A DNA stretch of 64,000 bases from Candidatus Bathyoplasma sp. NZ (GCA_013332095.1 JABENI010000006.1:61130-125129), one strand, 5' to 3'; positions 46,520 through 55,640 are shown, counted from the first letter of the stretch. Program-made: numbers and translations. Notes: generated from the letters alone by a model not told the origin.

Positions 46520-47370
46520 TGGAAAAAAATTTAATAAGATTTAATGATGTTAGAGTAAAATACAAAGAGTTTGAATTGTATTGCCAAGAATTGAGCATAT
46601 CAAAATATGATCGCATTGGTATAGTTGGAAGTAATGGTAGTGGGAAGACCACTTTAATTAAAGCACTGATGAATTTAATTAAATATGAAGGAGAAATCAA
46701 AAGAAATATTACTAAAGATGATGTTGGAATTTTGATGCAATCTAACAATGTTAGTGACTTGTACAAGGTTAAAGAGCTAATACTACTAGTAATAAATAAA
46801 AAAATATTAAATAAGAAATTACTATTAGAAATAGAAAAATTTGGTTTAACAAATATTTTAAATAGAAGAATTGAACATTTATCTGGTGGTGAACAGCAAA
46901 AATTATTAATATTTCTTTCTATTTATGGTAATAAAAATTTACTTATTTTTGATGAAATAACTACGGGACTTGATTATTCATCAAGAAATAAAATAATAAA
47001 TTTAATAAATGATATAGTTGATAGTAAAAAAACTTTACTACTAGTTTCACATTATTTCAAAGAAATAGATGTAGCAACATCTAAGATTATTGTTATTGAC
47101 AAGGGTAGAATATTAAAATATGGAAATTTAAATAAATTAAATGATTTAATTAATGATATTATTTTTAAGACTGAAAGTGAAATTAAAGATTTAAGTTTAG
47201 CTAAATCTTATATAATTAATGAAGAAAACATACATTTAGTAAATAAAAATAATTTAAATAACTTTATTAAAAATTGTGAAGATAAAAATATTCAATATGA
47301 AAAAATAATCTTTAAGAGTGAAAGAATATTTCTGCATTCAATGGTGGAGGTGACTCATGCAACTATATAA
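46519..47370 (+). CDS. sagG: ABC transporter ATP-binding protein, SagG-like, copy 2
   Basis: 283 residues from GTG 46519 (overlapping the sagE stop). Walker A VGSNGSGKTTLIKAL, Q-loop GILMQSN, signature LSGGEQQKLLIFL, Walker B NLLIFDEITTGLD. Most differences from copy 1 are conservative. It powers export of the mature azole peptide with the permease that overlaps it by 14 bases. Confidence 0.9.
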   Translation: MEKNLIRFNDVRVKYKEFELYCQELSISKYDRIGIVGSNGSGKTTLIKALMNLIKYEGEIKRNITKDDVGILMQSNNVSDLYKVKELILLVINKKILNKKLLLEIEKFGLTNILNRRIEHLSGGEQQKLLIFLSIYGNKNLLIFDEITTGLDYSSRNKIINLINDIVDSKKTLLLVSHYFKEIDVATSKIIVIDKGRILKYGNLNKLNDLINDIIFKTESEIKDLSLAKSYIINEENIHLVNKNNLNNFIKNCEDKNIQYEKIIFKSERIFLHSMVEVTHATI

Positions 47371-48151
47371 CTTAATAAGGTTCGGCTTAAGAGAAAATTT
47401 TCGAATACCGATAGCTTTCTTTTTTAATATAATATTTAGTATCCTATTTTTAATAATATTTATGACAATGATAGGAAATATACCTCTTGGATTTGGTGAT
47501 TTACATTTTATTGATAAATATTTTATGATTGTATTGATACTTGGGATAGGACCAATAGCTTTTGTTAGTCTGGCAACAGGGATTTCAGCATTTAAAAATG
47601 ATGGAGTAATTGAGCGTTACATGTTATTTGGAATTTCTCCTTTAAAATTTATAATGTCACAAATTATTGTTCATATGATCATCGCCTATATTCAGTTAAC
47701 AATCGTATATTTAATAAGTTTAGTATTTTATTCAATTTCTACTCCTAGCTTTATTGCAGTACTATCATTCTTATTTCAATATACTTTAGTTTTATTCACA
47801 TGTTTATTAATGGGGGCATTATTAGGAATTATTACAACTAAAAGCCCACAAGCACAAATAATAGGAATGACAATAATGTTTTTTTCATTTTTTTTAGGAG
47901 GAGCATTTGGTGAGATGAAAAACCCAAGTGATATTATTACAAAAATAATAGAATTTTATCCTTTTGCATTTTTAGGCACTTATTTATTTGAGACTTGGTC
48001 TTTAATAGATATTCTTGATGTTAAGATGGTACTAATAACTTCAGTGCATATAATTGTTTTCGGTGGCTTATTAATTGCTTTTTCAAAAGCAAAAATAACT
48101 AAAGATAATGCTTGGATTCTAAATGAAAATAATTCTGTTGCAAAATTTTAA
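47357..48151 (+). CDS. sagH: ABC-2 type permease, SagH-like, copy 2
   Basis: 264 residues, six spans, GGAGGTGAC RBS. IIVHMIIAYIQLTIVYLISL and FFLGGAFGEMKNPSDIITKI are typical of ABC-2 drug/peptide exporters. No second permease gene follows. With SagG it likely exports the peptide and protects the producer. Confidence 0.87.
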   Translation: MQLYNLIRFGLRENFRIPIAFFFNIIFSILFLIIFMTMIGNIPLGFGDLHFIDKYFMIVLILGIGPIAFVSLATGISAFKNDGVIERYMLFGISPLKFIMSQIIVHMIIAYIQLTIVYLISLVFYSISTPSFIAVLSFLFQYTLVLFTCLLMGALLGIITTKSPQAQIIGMTIMFFSFFLGGAFGEMKNPSDIITKIIEFYPFAFLGTYLFETWSLIDILDVKMVLITSVHIIVFGGLLIAFSKAKITKDNAWILNENNSVAKF

Positions 48152-48237
48152 TAGATATAAATTAAGTCATGGTGAAAAATATGTTTTTCATTTAAATCAA
48201 CACAAAACAGTTAATTTTTTACCAACTAATCTTATAA

Positions 48238-48287
48238 GAATATAAAGAAATGAATTAATTTTCTTTTCTTTATTCCTTTTTTTCTGA
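48238..48287 (+). terminator. Rho-independent terminator, azole-peptide copy 2
   Basis: GAATATAAAGAAA and TTTCTTTATTC with a T tract: the copy 1 hairpin with a two-base bulge and a longer loop. Confidence 0.65.
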
Positions 48288-48554
48288 CTTTGACACTTTT
48301 TTAACCCAAGTTTAACTTTACCTAAACAATCAAAAAACGCTAAAACCTTTATATAGGTTGAAAAATAGTACTTTTTAAATGGAAAAATACTAAATTATTC
48401 TAAACTACATTTTTAACCAGGGTAATTTAAACTTTAATATCTTAATTAATTTTTGAGTGTATTCATTTATTTTATTCATTTTTATCACTTTATTTCCAAC
48501 TACAGTCAATCTAATGCTTTTGATCTCACTCAATAAAGCTAACAATTTTAATGA

Positions 48555-48920
48555 AAAAATAAAAATTAAGGAAAGAGATGAGGTAGTTAAAAAAATAACC
48601 GCTTATATTGTATAGAGGTAAATATGAAAAAGATATAAATGAATTAACTAGAAGAAAAAAATCAATTGAAAGCGAATTTAAAAAATAAAACAACATTTCA
48701 ATCGAATATCATGATTATAAAATAAAAAATAGAGGAAAATACGGAACATTTACATCATGGGACAAAAGTGCAGGATTTAAAAAAATGGTAAAAGAAAAAA
48801 ATGATAATAGAGGAAAAGTTCTAAAGGATTATAAATTCAAAGGCGAAATGTTATCACTGGGAAAAATAAACACAAGAATAAATAATCTAAAATACAAAAT
48901 GAAAAATAGAAAAAAATAAT
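48555..48920 (+). pseudogene. Repeated cassette, copy A (eroded)
   Basis: Pieces KIKIKERDEVVKKITAYIV and YEKDINELTRRKKSIESEFK, then NRGKYGTFTSWDKSAGFKKM match genes two and three of the better preserved cassette at 59.99-60.44 kb. Stops interrupt both. Origin unknown. Confidence 0.65.
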
Positions 48921-48967
48921 GTAAATGAACATGTCTTATATTAAATTTAAAGATAAAAATAATAAAT

Positions 48968-49060
48968 AAAAAAAGAACCTTATAAAGATCCTTTTAATTC
49001 TTTGTACTTAAGGCAACCATGAGTTATAATCTGAATATAAAGTTAAATGTTAATTATCTA
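48968..49060 (+). repeat. Repeated terminator/RNA-like element, copy 1 (degenerate)
   Basis: AAAAAGAACCTTATAAAGAT and TTATAATCTGAATATAAAGT match the better kept copies at 51.8, 52.1, 55.2 and 55.5 kb; the stem is imperfect. Confidence 0.5.
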
Positions 49061-49193
49061 ACACAAAGTCAAATAATCAAAATTCTCAGTCTATTATATG
49101 CTGTTATTAAAATAAATACAATAAAAAATTAAATAACGAAAATATTGCAGCATTGATACGACTGTTTTTATTTAAGTTATTATTTTTGTTAAC

Positions 49194-49241
49194 CAAAAAA
49201 AGAGTTCGCAAACTCTTTTTCTTTGATTAGTAAAACTAATC
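49194..49241. terminator. Two adjacent hairpins, bidirectional terminator
   Basis: AAAGAGTT-CGCA-AACTCTTTTT and then GATTAGT-AAA-ACTAATC. Both can serve the minus-strand genes that end at 49331. Confidence 0.65.
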
Positions 49242-49330
49242 ACCTTTAATTACATATAATTTTATCATAGTAATTTTATCATGTCAATATGTAATCATTA
49301 CTATTATATGCAACATTATTTATAATAGTA

Positions 49331-49618
49331 CTAAATTATTTTATCAAAAAATCTTTTATTAATTCCAGTGTATTTATAATATGTATCACAAAATGGAAAT
49401 ATTTGATATTTTGATTGTTTAATAGAGATAGGATATAATTTTTTAACTTCTTTTAACTTATCTTTTATTTTGTTTAATTCAATTTTTTTATTGTTTAAAT
49501 TTTTTACATATGGTAGGTTATTTTCAAATGCATCTTTAATTTTTTCAGTTTCTATGTCAAATTCTAAAAATTCATTAATTATTTTTTCGAATTCTTGATA
49601 TTTTTCTATGTTTTTCAT
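49331..49618 (-). CDS. Hypothetical 95-residue helical protein after the Abi pseudogene
   Basis: Starts with an ATGA overlap with the end of the Abi frame. It is charged and helical (KYQEFEKIINEFLEFDIETE, LNNKKIELNKIKDKLKEVKK) and ends YKYTGINKRFFDKII. It may be the frameshifted C-terminus of the Abi protein or a separate gene translated by coupling. Confidence 0.4.
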   Translation of the reverse strand: MKNIEKYQEFEKIINEFLEFDIETEKIKDAFENNLPYVKNLNNKKIELNKIKDKLKEVKKLYPISIKQSKYQIFPFCDTYYKYTGINKRFFDKII

Positions 49619-50766
49619 CTCATATTTTTTTTGTGTGTTATTATGTGATATTCTTCAAAAATATTTTTTAAGTTTTTAAAAAACTGTGTGTTATTGTCTA
49701 TAGTAGATATTATTTTGTAAATAAAATATATAATAATAGATAAATTTATATTTCTTTTTTTCCAGTTTTTGTTGAAATTATCTTGACCAAAAATATTTGC
49801 TACTGCTTCCATTAATTTACCATTTAGTTCATGCTGTTTTGATTGTTTTCTCATAGGATATTCATATTTAAGAGAATTGCCTGTATTGGTAATATTATAT
49901 GAAAAAATAGGTTGATTATGAGCAAGTATATTTCTGAAATGACCGATGTAACTTAATATAGATTTAAATTGGTCAATATAATCATCATTGCCATATTTGG
50001 TAAAAGTATTTAAACAATTTTTAAAAATCTTATTTGAAAGTTCTTGATTTAGATTATTTATGGCATTATAGGTTTGATTTATAGTTAGTTCTTTAATTAT
50101 TATCTAGTATGGTATTGTTAACTGTTGTTCTCTTTTACGTCGTATTGGTTTAGAATTAGTATTGTCATACATGCCGATGATAAGTTTTAATGTTCTTAGT
50201 ATTTGCTTGTTTTTAAATTCTTTTGTGTTATAACTGCTAATATTTGTTAAAAAATTTGCACTAATAGTTTTATCATTATTTAATACACTAATAAATGAAT
50301 TTTTTATATATTCTTCAATAATCAAAGTATATTTAAGTAAAAACGATCTTAAGTCATGTTCGAATTTATACATTCTGATAAAATCAGAATAATTAGCTTT
50401 TTCACTATAAACATGATGTTTATATTTAATGTCATTAATTTTTTTTATATCTTCATCAGTCGAAATAAAGTCATTTTTTATTCCATATTTAAAAAAAATA
50501 TTATTACAAATTTCTTTGAATAATTCATTGTTTTTAATAGATTTTTTAATTTTGAAATAGTTGCGATAATAAATTATATTTTTGTCGTTTTCAATATTAA
50601 ATTTTAAATTGTCTATAGTTTCCACTTTAGTGATAAACAGTTCTTTGTATGCGTTCATAGTTTGAAAATATGAATATTTATTAAATTTTCTTTTATCAAA
50701 TTTATTAAACGTTATGTTTTTTCTTTCTATTATATTTTGCAAATCATTATTATTATGTTTGATCAT
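49615..50766 (-). pseudogene. Abi_2 (AbiD/F-like) abortive infection protein with one in-frame TAG
   Basis: One frame of about 383 codons with a single TAG at 50104-50106. Before it, FIRMYKFEHDLRSFLLKYTLIIEEYIKNSFI is the family's 'Y.FD..LR.lll.....iE..lrs.i' core. After it, in the same frame, SILSYIGHFRNILAHNQPIF is the conserved 'RN.cAH....' motif, an HEPN-type RNase site. The TAG thus separates the two essential parts. The product stops at 220 residues unless the stop is suppressed. RBS GGAGTCTTCACAATG region is fair. Defence role known for lactococcal relatives. Confidence 0.8.
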
Positions 50767-50769
50767 TGT

Positions 50770-51079
50770 GAAGACTCCTTATTTAAATTTTTTTGTTTTT
50801 GATTATTTTGATATATTTATTAGATATAACTTTTAAGAAAAATACAATAAATTTTGATAATAACAGATATTTTGCTACAATAAATAAAAACAACTAATAT
50901 TAAGGAAAATTTAATTATGAATATTTTGAAGAGGTAAATATGGCTTTTTATAATATAAGAAAATTTTTAACAGATAAAAATGATTATTAATTAAAAATAA
51001 AAATAAATTTAAATTCTGAAATTGTTTTGAGCAATATTTTCAGTGAATTTATTTTTAGTGATATGTACAGAATTGATTT
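50770..51079. other. Gene-free stretch
   Basis: AT-rich. GAAGAGGTAAAT before ATG 50940 (MAFYNIRKFLTDKNDY then stop) marks a dead start; FSEFIFSDMYRIDLYKNVGI leads into the next cassette by fusion. Confidence 0.35.
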
Positions 51080-51785
51080 ATATAAAAATGTAGGAATAAG
51101 CGCAACGAATTTAACATTAAGAAAAAAAGTAATTGAAAGGGAATTTAAAAAACAAAAAAACATTTCACTTGAATATCATGATTATAAAATAAAAAATAGA
51201 GGCAAATACAAAACATTTTACATCATGAGCAAAAGTCAGAGTTAAAAAAAATGGTAAAAGAAAAAAATGAGAGTAGAGGAAAATTTCAAAAGAATTATAA
51301 GTTCAAAGGCGAAATGTTATCACTAGGAAAAATAAACACAAAAATAAATGATCTGAAATCTGAAATGAAAAATAAAAAAAGATAATATAGGTGGAATATA
51401 TCTTATATCAAATTTAAAGATAAATCAGCAAAAGAATTAGAAGAATTGCTAATGTGTGGCAAAATCACGTCTGTTCAAACTAAGAGTATAATTGAATCTT
51501 ATCAGATAAAACTAATAAAAAAGGTGATATCTTTTATATAAAGGGAGATAATCACTCAAAATTAGTATCCTGTCATTATGAAGATAAACCAAAGAATGCT
51601 ATTAAAACACTTATGGGAGTTAAAAAAAATAAAAAAGGAAAATTAAATGGGAAATCTATTTTTTGGATAAGAAATAATGGCAAAAAAACAAAAAGTTATT
51701 CAACATCAGGAGAATGGAAAAATAAATTGAATACTAAGAATACTAAATTAATAGGTCGTAAACTTAATCCATAAATAGTAATGAA
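51080..51785 (+). pseudogene. Repeated cassette gene 3, copy B (broken)
   Basis: Frames in order: RKKVIEREFKKQKNISLEYH, then KMVKEKNESRGKFQKNYKFK, KSAKELEELLMCGKIT, KGDNHSKLVSCHYEDKPK, LNGKSIFWIRNNGKKTKSYS ending GRKLNP then TAA. One protein of about 230 residues with frame changes. About 95% alike by eye to 54427-55122. Confidence 0.65.
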
Positions 51786-51810
51786 TATAAAGATAAAAAT
51801 AAGAAATAAA

Positions 51811-51905
51811 AAAAGGAACTTATAAAGTTCCTTTTAAGTGGTTGTCATTAAGACATTCCGCAACTAGAATCTGAACATAAAGTAAAATAACCAAAGTTTC
51901 GATAT
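51811..51905 (+). repeat. Repeated terminator/RNA-like element, copy 2
   Basis: GGAACTT-ATA-AAGTTCCTTTT hairpin flanked by A and T runs, so it can end transcripts from both sides. TGTC-ATTAA-GACA small hairpin and TCTGAACATAAAGT follow. Confidence 0.7.
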
Positions 51906-52039
51906 ATTATACGTTGTTTTTAAAATAAATACAATATTTAATCAAAATTATTCTTTTATTTTTACTGGATTTGAAACGGTATTGCGTAGTCTATGTTAAT
52001 ATGATATTATAAAAATAATAATGAGAAGAGGTGGGAGTT

Positions 52040-52087
52040 ATGTTAGTTATGTTATGGTGGTACGTGAGTTTAATAACTTGGTTTTAA
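52040..52087 (+). CDS. 15-residue hydrophobic micro-ORF
   Basis: MLVMLWWYVSLITWF then TAATAA. GAGGTGGGAG ends four bases before the ATG, a strong RBS for so small a frame. TATGATATTATAAAAATA upstream could be a -10 region. A hairpin terminator starts about 20 bases after the stop. Two like-organised but sequence-different micro-ORFs lie at 55451 and 60641. The shape (tiny hydrophobic peptide, strong RBS, own terminator) is that of type I toxins; no toxin family is matched. Confidence 0.5.
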   Translation: MLVMLWWYVSLITWF

Positions 52088-52106
52088 TAAGTTATTTGAT
52101 TGTTGT

Positions 52107-52215
52107 AAAAAAAAAGAACTTATAAAGTTCCTTTTAAGTTGTCGTCATTTAAGATATTCCGCAGTTAGAATCTGAACATAAAGTCAAATGTTAATTATTT
52201 AATCTAACATTAAAT
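52107..52215 (+). repeat. Repeated terminator/RNA-like element, copy 3
   Basis: GAACTT-ATA-AAGTTCCTTTT, then GTCGTCATTTAAGATATTCC and TCTGAACATAAAGTCAAATG. Lies right after the micro-ORF at 52040. Confidence 0.7.
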
Positions 52216-52291
52216 AATCAAGACTATCTATTTATTATATGCCTTTTTTAAAATAAATTCATACTATTGTAACTATTTAAAAAAATTATTT

Positions 52292-53171
52292 ACAGTACAG
52301 GTAATTTATTTTTTAATTCATTTTTAAAATTTTTAACTGCATTAGTGTCATTTATCTTTTTCATTACAACTAAAATATTAATCAATTCTTCAATTAAAAT
52401 ATAATTTTTTAAACTATTAATAAGATCATCTTTATTATCGTTATCCTTATTATTTTGTTTTGTGACTAAAGAATATTTGTTAAAAAGGAACTTACCTACG
52501 AACTTATATATAATTGCAGCGCATTCAATAATTTCTTTTGCATTTTAAATAGAAAATTAATTTTTTCAACTGCTTCGAATTCAATTCTAAGAGAGTCTAA
52601 TCTTTTTAAATTACATATTTTAGTTATAAGCATTTTCTTATTTGTGATTGCAGTTCGTTGGTCATCTTGCTCTGCAGTTAATATTTTCATCTCCAATTCC
52701 AATATTTTATTATGTGTTTCATAACCAATTGTTGTTGATATATCCATGAAAATTATTTGATTTATTGTTGTAGATAATTCTGCAATATCTAGAGCACCAC
52801 TCAATGCCATACTTATAGTGCTGTATAACAATGTAATTTCCGTGAAACTTATATATATATCGCTTATTAAAAAGTGCTATGTCAGTGATTTCTTTAAAAT
52901 TTCTGAATTTTGTTTAGAACTTAATTATGCAATTTTATATGATTGCTCTAATATTTTTAAACTTTTTGTAGCACTGAATTTTGCAATATTATTTGATTGC
53001 TTTAATATGTCTAAATTTTGTTCAGAAATGCGTTTTGTATGAGAATGAATCCATAGTAAGACACCAACTGATAAAAAAGTTGAAAAAATAGCTGATATAA
53101 TTGATACAGCATAATCTCAAAAAATTTTTTTCAATAATTATTTCATTAATTATTTGTGCTACTAAAAACAT
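52292..53171 (-). pseudogene. LFDKK-repeat membrane protein, broken paralogue
   Basis: From ATG 53171 (minus) the pieces are MFLVAQIINEIIIEKNF, a membrane span, SEQNLDILKQSNNIAKFSAT, SLKILEQSYKIA, IALFNKRYIYISFTEI, then ALSGALDIAELSTTINQIIF and, after a frame change, NAKEIIECAAIIYKFVGKFL. This is the layout of the proteins at 61941 and 63054. The C-terminal 90 residues recur at 55706-56014. Confidence 0.65.
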
Positions 53172-53196
53172 TTTTATTTTCTCCTACATATATTTT

Positions 53197-53460
53197 CTAA
53201 AATTTTTTTTTGCTTTCGATCACTTTTCCAATTATGTATGGTTGATGATCTTCTTCAAGTTTCAATGGTTGATATTTAGGATTGTCAGCAATTAACCAGC
53301 AATCACCATTTTCATAGCATTGATAGCTCTTTACGAGTGCTTCATTTTCATTAAGTCCAACAACTACAATATCATTGTTTTTCACATCTTTAGTTGCGTA
53401 AACCAATGCATAATCATTTTCATATAAAGTAGATTCCATAGACTCTCCTTTTATTTTCAA
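53197..53460 (-). CDS. S24/LexA-like peptidase domain without its DNA-binding part
   Basis: 87 residues from a TTG: MKIKGESMESTLYENDYALV has the catalytic Ser (G-x-S-M) and ENEALVKSYQCY the catalytic Lys ('..VKr'), with the NPKYQPL region and IIGKVIES end. These are the self-cleaving C-terminal domain of phage-type repressors. The N-terminal helix-turn-helix is missing; in frame upstream are only 17 more codons after a TAA. The RBS is poor, so it may be a relic of a prophage or ICE repressor. Confidence 0.65.
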   Translation of the reverse strand: MKIKGESMESTLYENDYALVYATKDVKNNDIVVVGLNENEALVKSYQCYENGDCWLIADNPKYQPLKLEEDHQPYIIGKVIESKKKF

Positions 53461-53524
53461 ATAAAAGAACCTACTATTAAATAAAATAATAGCATATTTT
53501 GATGTTTAATCAATAATTTATAGC

Positions 53525-53549
53525 AAAAAAAAGAGCCTTTTTGGCTCTG
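53525..53549 (-). terminator. Terminator after the tRNA fragment
   Basis: On the minus strand AGAGCC-AAAAA-GGCTCT followed by eight T. It ends 14 bases after the tRNA-like 3' end. Confidence 0.85.
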
Positions 53550-53562
53550 ATATGTTAAAATA

Positions 53563-53612
53563 TAGCAGGGGTAACAGGATTCGAACCCGTACTAACGGTG
53601 TTGGAGACCGAA
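53563..53612 (-). tRNA. 3' fragment of tRNA-Trp (CCA)
   Basis: On the minus strand CGGT-CTCCAAC-ACCG is an anticodon arm with CCA, then the variable bases, a perfect T arm ACGGG-TTCGAAT-CCTGT and the acceptor strand TACCCCTG, ending in CTA. The 5' acceptor strand and D arm are not there: the bases before the anticodon arm do not pair. So it is a partial tRNA gene, not a working one. tRNA 3' halves are typical attachment sites of integrating elements. Confidence 0.75.
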
Positions 53613-53696
53613 ACGACAATGAGTATTAGTTAAAATTGAATAAAAAAACAACCACACAAGAAATTTTTGTGTGATTTTTATATTGGAGGTGAAATT

Positions 53697-54140
53697 ATGA
53701 AAAAGATAGTAGGAATTTTAATTTTTACGTTTATATTTACACTACCAGTAGCATCAGCAAGCGAAACTAATACTGTTGCCGATGGTTATTTTTGCAAATT
53801 TTTCGCAGATGATAGTAGAGGTGGTCATTCAAAAGAACTTGTACATCCTTTTGTCATTGCCGATTTAGATTATGGATCATCATCTAGTGATGACCGTTTA
53901 CAAACAATTAAATTAATAAAAAACGGAAAAGATTGTGAAGAAATCAATAGAGATTATCAGTCTGATAATTCTAGTAGTAGAAGTAGTGAAGATGCAGTAG
54001 CATTCATAGACAAGCAACGTATGTCATCAGATGTTGATTTTGAATTATTAAATGTTACAAGTTATGTTGATAATTATTTAGTTTTATTGACTATTAGTGA
54101 TTTTCGAATATTGTTTGGTCCAGATGCTACCAAGATTTAA
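53697..54140 (+). CDS. Secreted hypothetical protein, C-terminus altered by fusion
   Basis: 147 residues from ATG 53697 (TTGGAGGTGAAATT gives the RBS; ATG 53667 is upstream of it). MKKIVGILIFTFIFTLPVASASE is a clear signal peptide with an A-S-A cleavage site. The mature part is polar, Ser/Asp-rich (DYGSSSSDDRLQ, SDNSSSRSSED) with FCKF and DCEE cysteines. The last codons (GPDATKI) read into sequence that in the 59.8 kb cassette encodes PRFKNTTMSESEHRILNY in another frame, so the native end was replaced by recombination. Family not recognised. Confidence 0.55.
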   Translation: MKKIVGILIFTFIFTLPVASASETNTVADGYFCKFFADDSRGGHSKELVHPFVIADLDYGSSSSDDRLQTIKLIKNGKDCEEINRDYQSDNSSSRSSEDAVAFIDKQRMSSDVDFELLNVTSYVDNYLVLLTISDFRILFGPDATKI

Positions 54141-54267
54141 AAATACTACAATGAGTGAATCCGAACATAGAATTTTGAATTATCGAGCAACTAATAGGAT
54201 TTTCAATGAAATAGAAAGAGAAAGAAAAAAAACATCTAAAGAAGTAGATTTTGATGTTTTTGAATAG
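54123..54267 (+). pseudogene. Repeated cassette gene 1, 3' part, copy C
   Basis: PRFKNTTMSESEHRILNYRA...VDFDVFE then TAG matches the end of the gene at 59316-59977. The 5' part is absent. Confidence 0.6.
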
Positions 54268-54275
54268 GATAAATC

Positions 54276-54416
54276 ATGATAGAAATTGAAAATAGAATTA
54301 TAAATACCAATGATATCAATTATGTTGATTGTGATAATAATATGTTGATTCTGAAAAACAATGAAAAAATAAAAATTAAGGAAATAGATGAAGCAGTGAA
54401 AAAAATAGTTGCTTAG
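54276..54416 (+). CDS. Repeated cassette gene 2, copy C (46 residues)
   Basis: ATG 54276 to TAG; MIEIENRIINTNDINYVDCD, then NNMLILKNNEKIKIKEIDEA. Near-identical to the 49-residue copy at 59986. It is acidic/basic mixed with no known motif. GGATAAATC upstream is a fair RBS. Confidence 0.5.
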   Translation: MIEIENRIINTNDINYVDCDNNMLILKNNEKIKIKEIDEAVKKIVA

Positions 54417-54426
54417 ATTGTATAGA

Positions 54427-55122
54427 TGAAAATATGAAAAAGATATAAATGAATTAACTAGAAGAAAAAAAGTAATTGAAAGCGAATTTAAAAAACAAAA
54501 AAACATTTCACTTGAATATCATGATTATAAAATAAAAAATAGAGGCAAATACAGAACATTTTACATCATAAGCAAAAGTTCAGAGTTAAAAAAAATGGTA
54601 AAAGAAAAAAATGAGAGTAGAGGAAAACTTCAAAAGAATTATAAGTTCAAAGGCGAAATGTTATCACTAGGAAAAATAAACACAAAAATAAATGATCTCA
54701 AATATGAAATGAGAAATAAAAAAAGACAATATAGGTGGAATATATCTTATATCAAATTTAAAGATAAATCAGCAAAAGAATTAGAAGAATTGCTAATGAG
54801 TGACAAAATAACATCTGTTCAAGCTAAGAGTACAATTGAATCTTATCAAATAAAACTAATAAAAAAGGTGATATCTTTTATATAAAGGGAGATAATCACC
54901 CAAAATTAGTATCCTGTCATTATGAAGATAAACTAAAGAATGCTATTTAAACACCTATGGGAGGTAAAAAAGATAAAAAAGGAAAATTAAATGGGAAATC
55001 TATTTTTTTGGATAAGAAATAATGGTAAAAAAACAAAAAGTTATTCAGCATCAGGAAAATGGAAAAATAAATTGAATACTAATAATACAAAATTAATAAG
55101 TCGTAAAGTTAATCCATAAATA
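54427..55122 (+). pseudogene. Repeated cassette gene 3, copy C (broken)
   Basis: The start codon region is deleted compared with copy D (ATGAATAAATATGAA). Frames give YEKDINELTRRKKVIESEFK, LKKMVKEKNESRGKLQKNYK, FKDKSAKELEELLMSDKITS and KSIFWIRNNGKKTKSYSASG ending SRKVNP. At least two frame changes. Confidence 0.65.
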
Positions 55123-55139
55123 GTTATGAATATAAAGAT

Positions 55140-55250
55140 AAAAATAAGAAATAAAAAAAGGAACTTATAAAGTTCCTTTTAAGTGGTTGTCATTAAGACA
55201 TTGCGTAACTAGAATCTGAACATAAAGTCAAATATTAATTATCTAACATA
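55140..55250 (+). repeat. Repeated terminator/RNA-like element, copy 4
   Basis: AAAAAAAGGAACTT-ATA-AAGTTCCTTTT, then GGTTGTCATTAAGACATTGC and TCTGAACATAAAGTCAAAT. Confidence 0.7.
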
Positions 55251-55450
55251 AAGTCAAACAACCAAAGCCTCAATATACTATACGTTATTTTTAAAATAAA
55301 TACAATATTTAACCAAAATCATTCTTTTATTTTTATTTGATTCGAAACTGGTGTTGCATAGTCTATGTTTAAATGAAATTTGAGCAACTTTTTTTTATTA
55401 ATTAGATTAATATGATATACTTATAAAAGATAATGAAAGGTGGTGGGTTT

Positions 55451-55507
55451 ATGTTTTGGACTGTGATGGGTTTGTTATTTGTATACTCGGTTTTAGTAAA
55501 TATGTAA
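55451..55507 (+). CDS. 18-residue hydrophobic micro-ORF
   Basis: MFWTVMGLLFVYSVLVNM then TAA. AAAGGTGGTGGG upstream is the RBS. Upstream TTGCATAGTCTATGTTTAAA is shared with the micro-ORF region at 60.5 kb, and in part with 51.98 kb. A bidirectional terminator follows 20 bases after the stop. Confidence 0.5.
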   Translation: MFWTVMGLLFVYSVLVNM

Positions 55508-55525
55508 GTTATTTAATTGTTGTAA

Positions 55526-55640
55526 AAAAAGGAACTTATAAAGTTCCTTTTGAGTTGTTGTCATTTAAGACATTCCGCAGCTATAATCTGAACATAAAGT
55601 CAAATGTTAATTTTTTAAACTAACATTAAATAATCAAAAC
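55526..55640 (+). repeat. Repeated terminator/RNA-like element, copy 5
   Basis: AAAAAAAGGAACTT-ATA-AAGTTCCTTTT, then GTTGTCATTTAAGACATTCC and TCTGAACATAAAGTCAAATG; the best kept copy beside a micro-ORF. Confidence 0.75.

Larger units (their letters stand above)
42370..48485 (+). repeat. Copy 2 of the duplicated azole-peptide locus (intact)
   Basis: Holds precursor, small membrane protein, SagB, SagC, SagD, SagE, SagG and SagH genes in order, plus the flanking sequence shared with copy 1. Confidence 0.9.

Noticed and set aside
48968..55640. Repeated hairpin block considered as a CRISPR array
   Set aside because: Only five copies with irregular spacing of 0.3 to 3 kb and coding DNA between; no cas genes.
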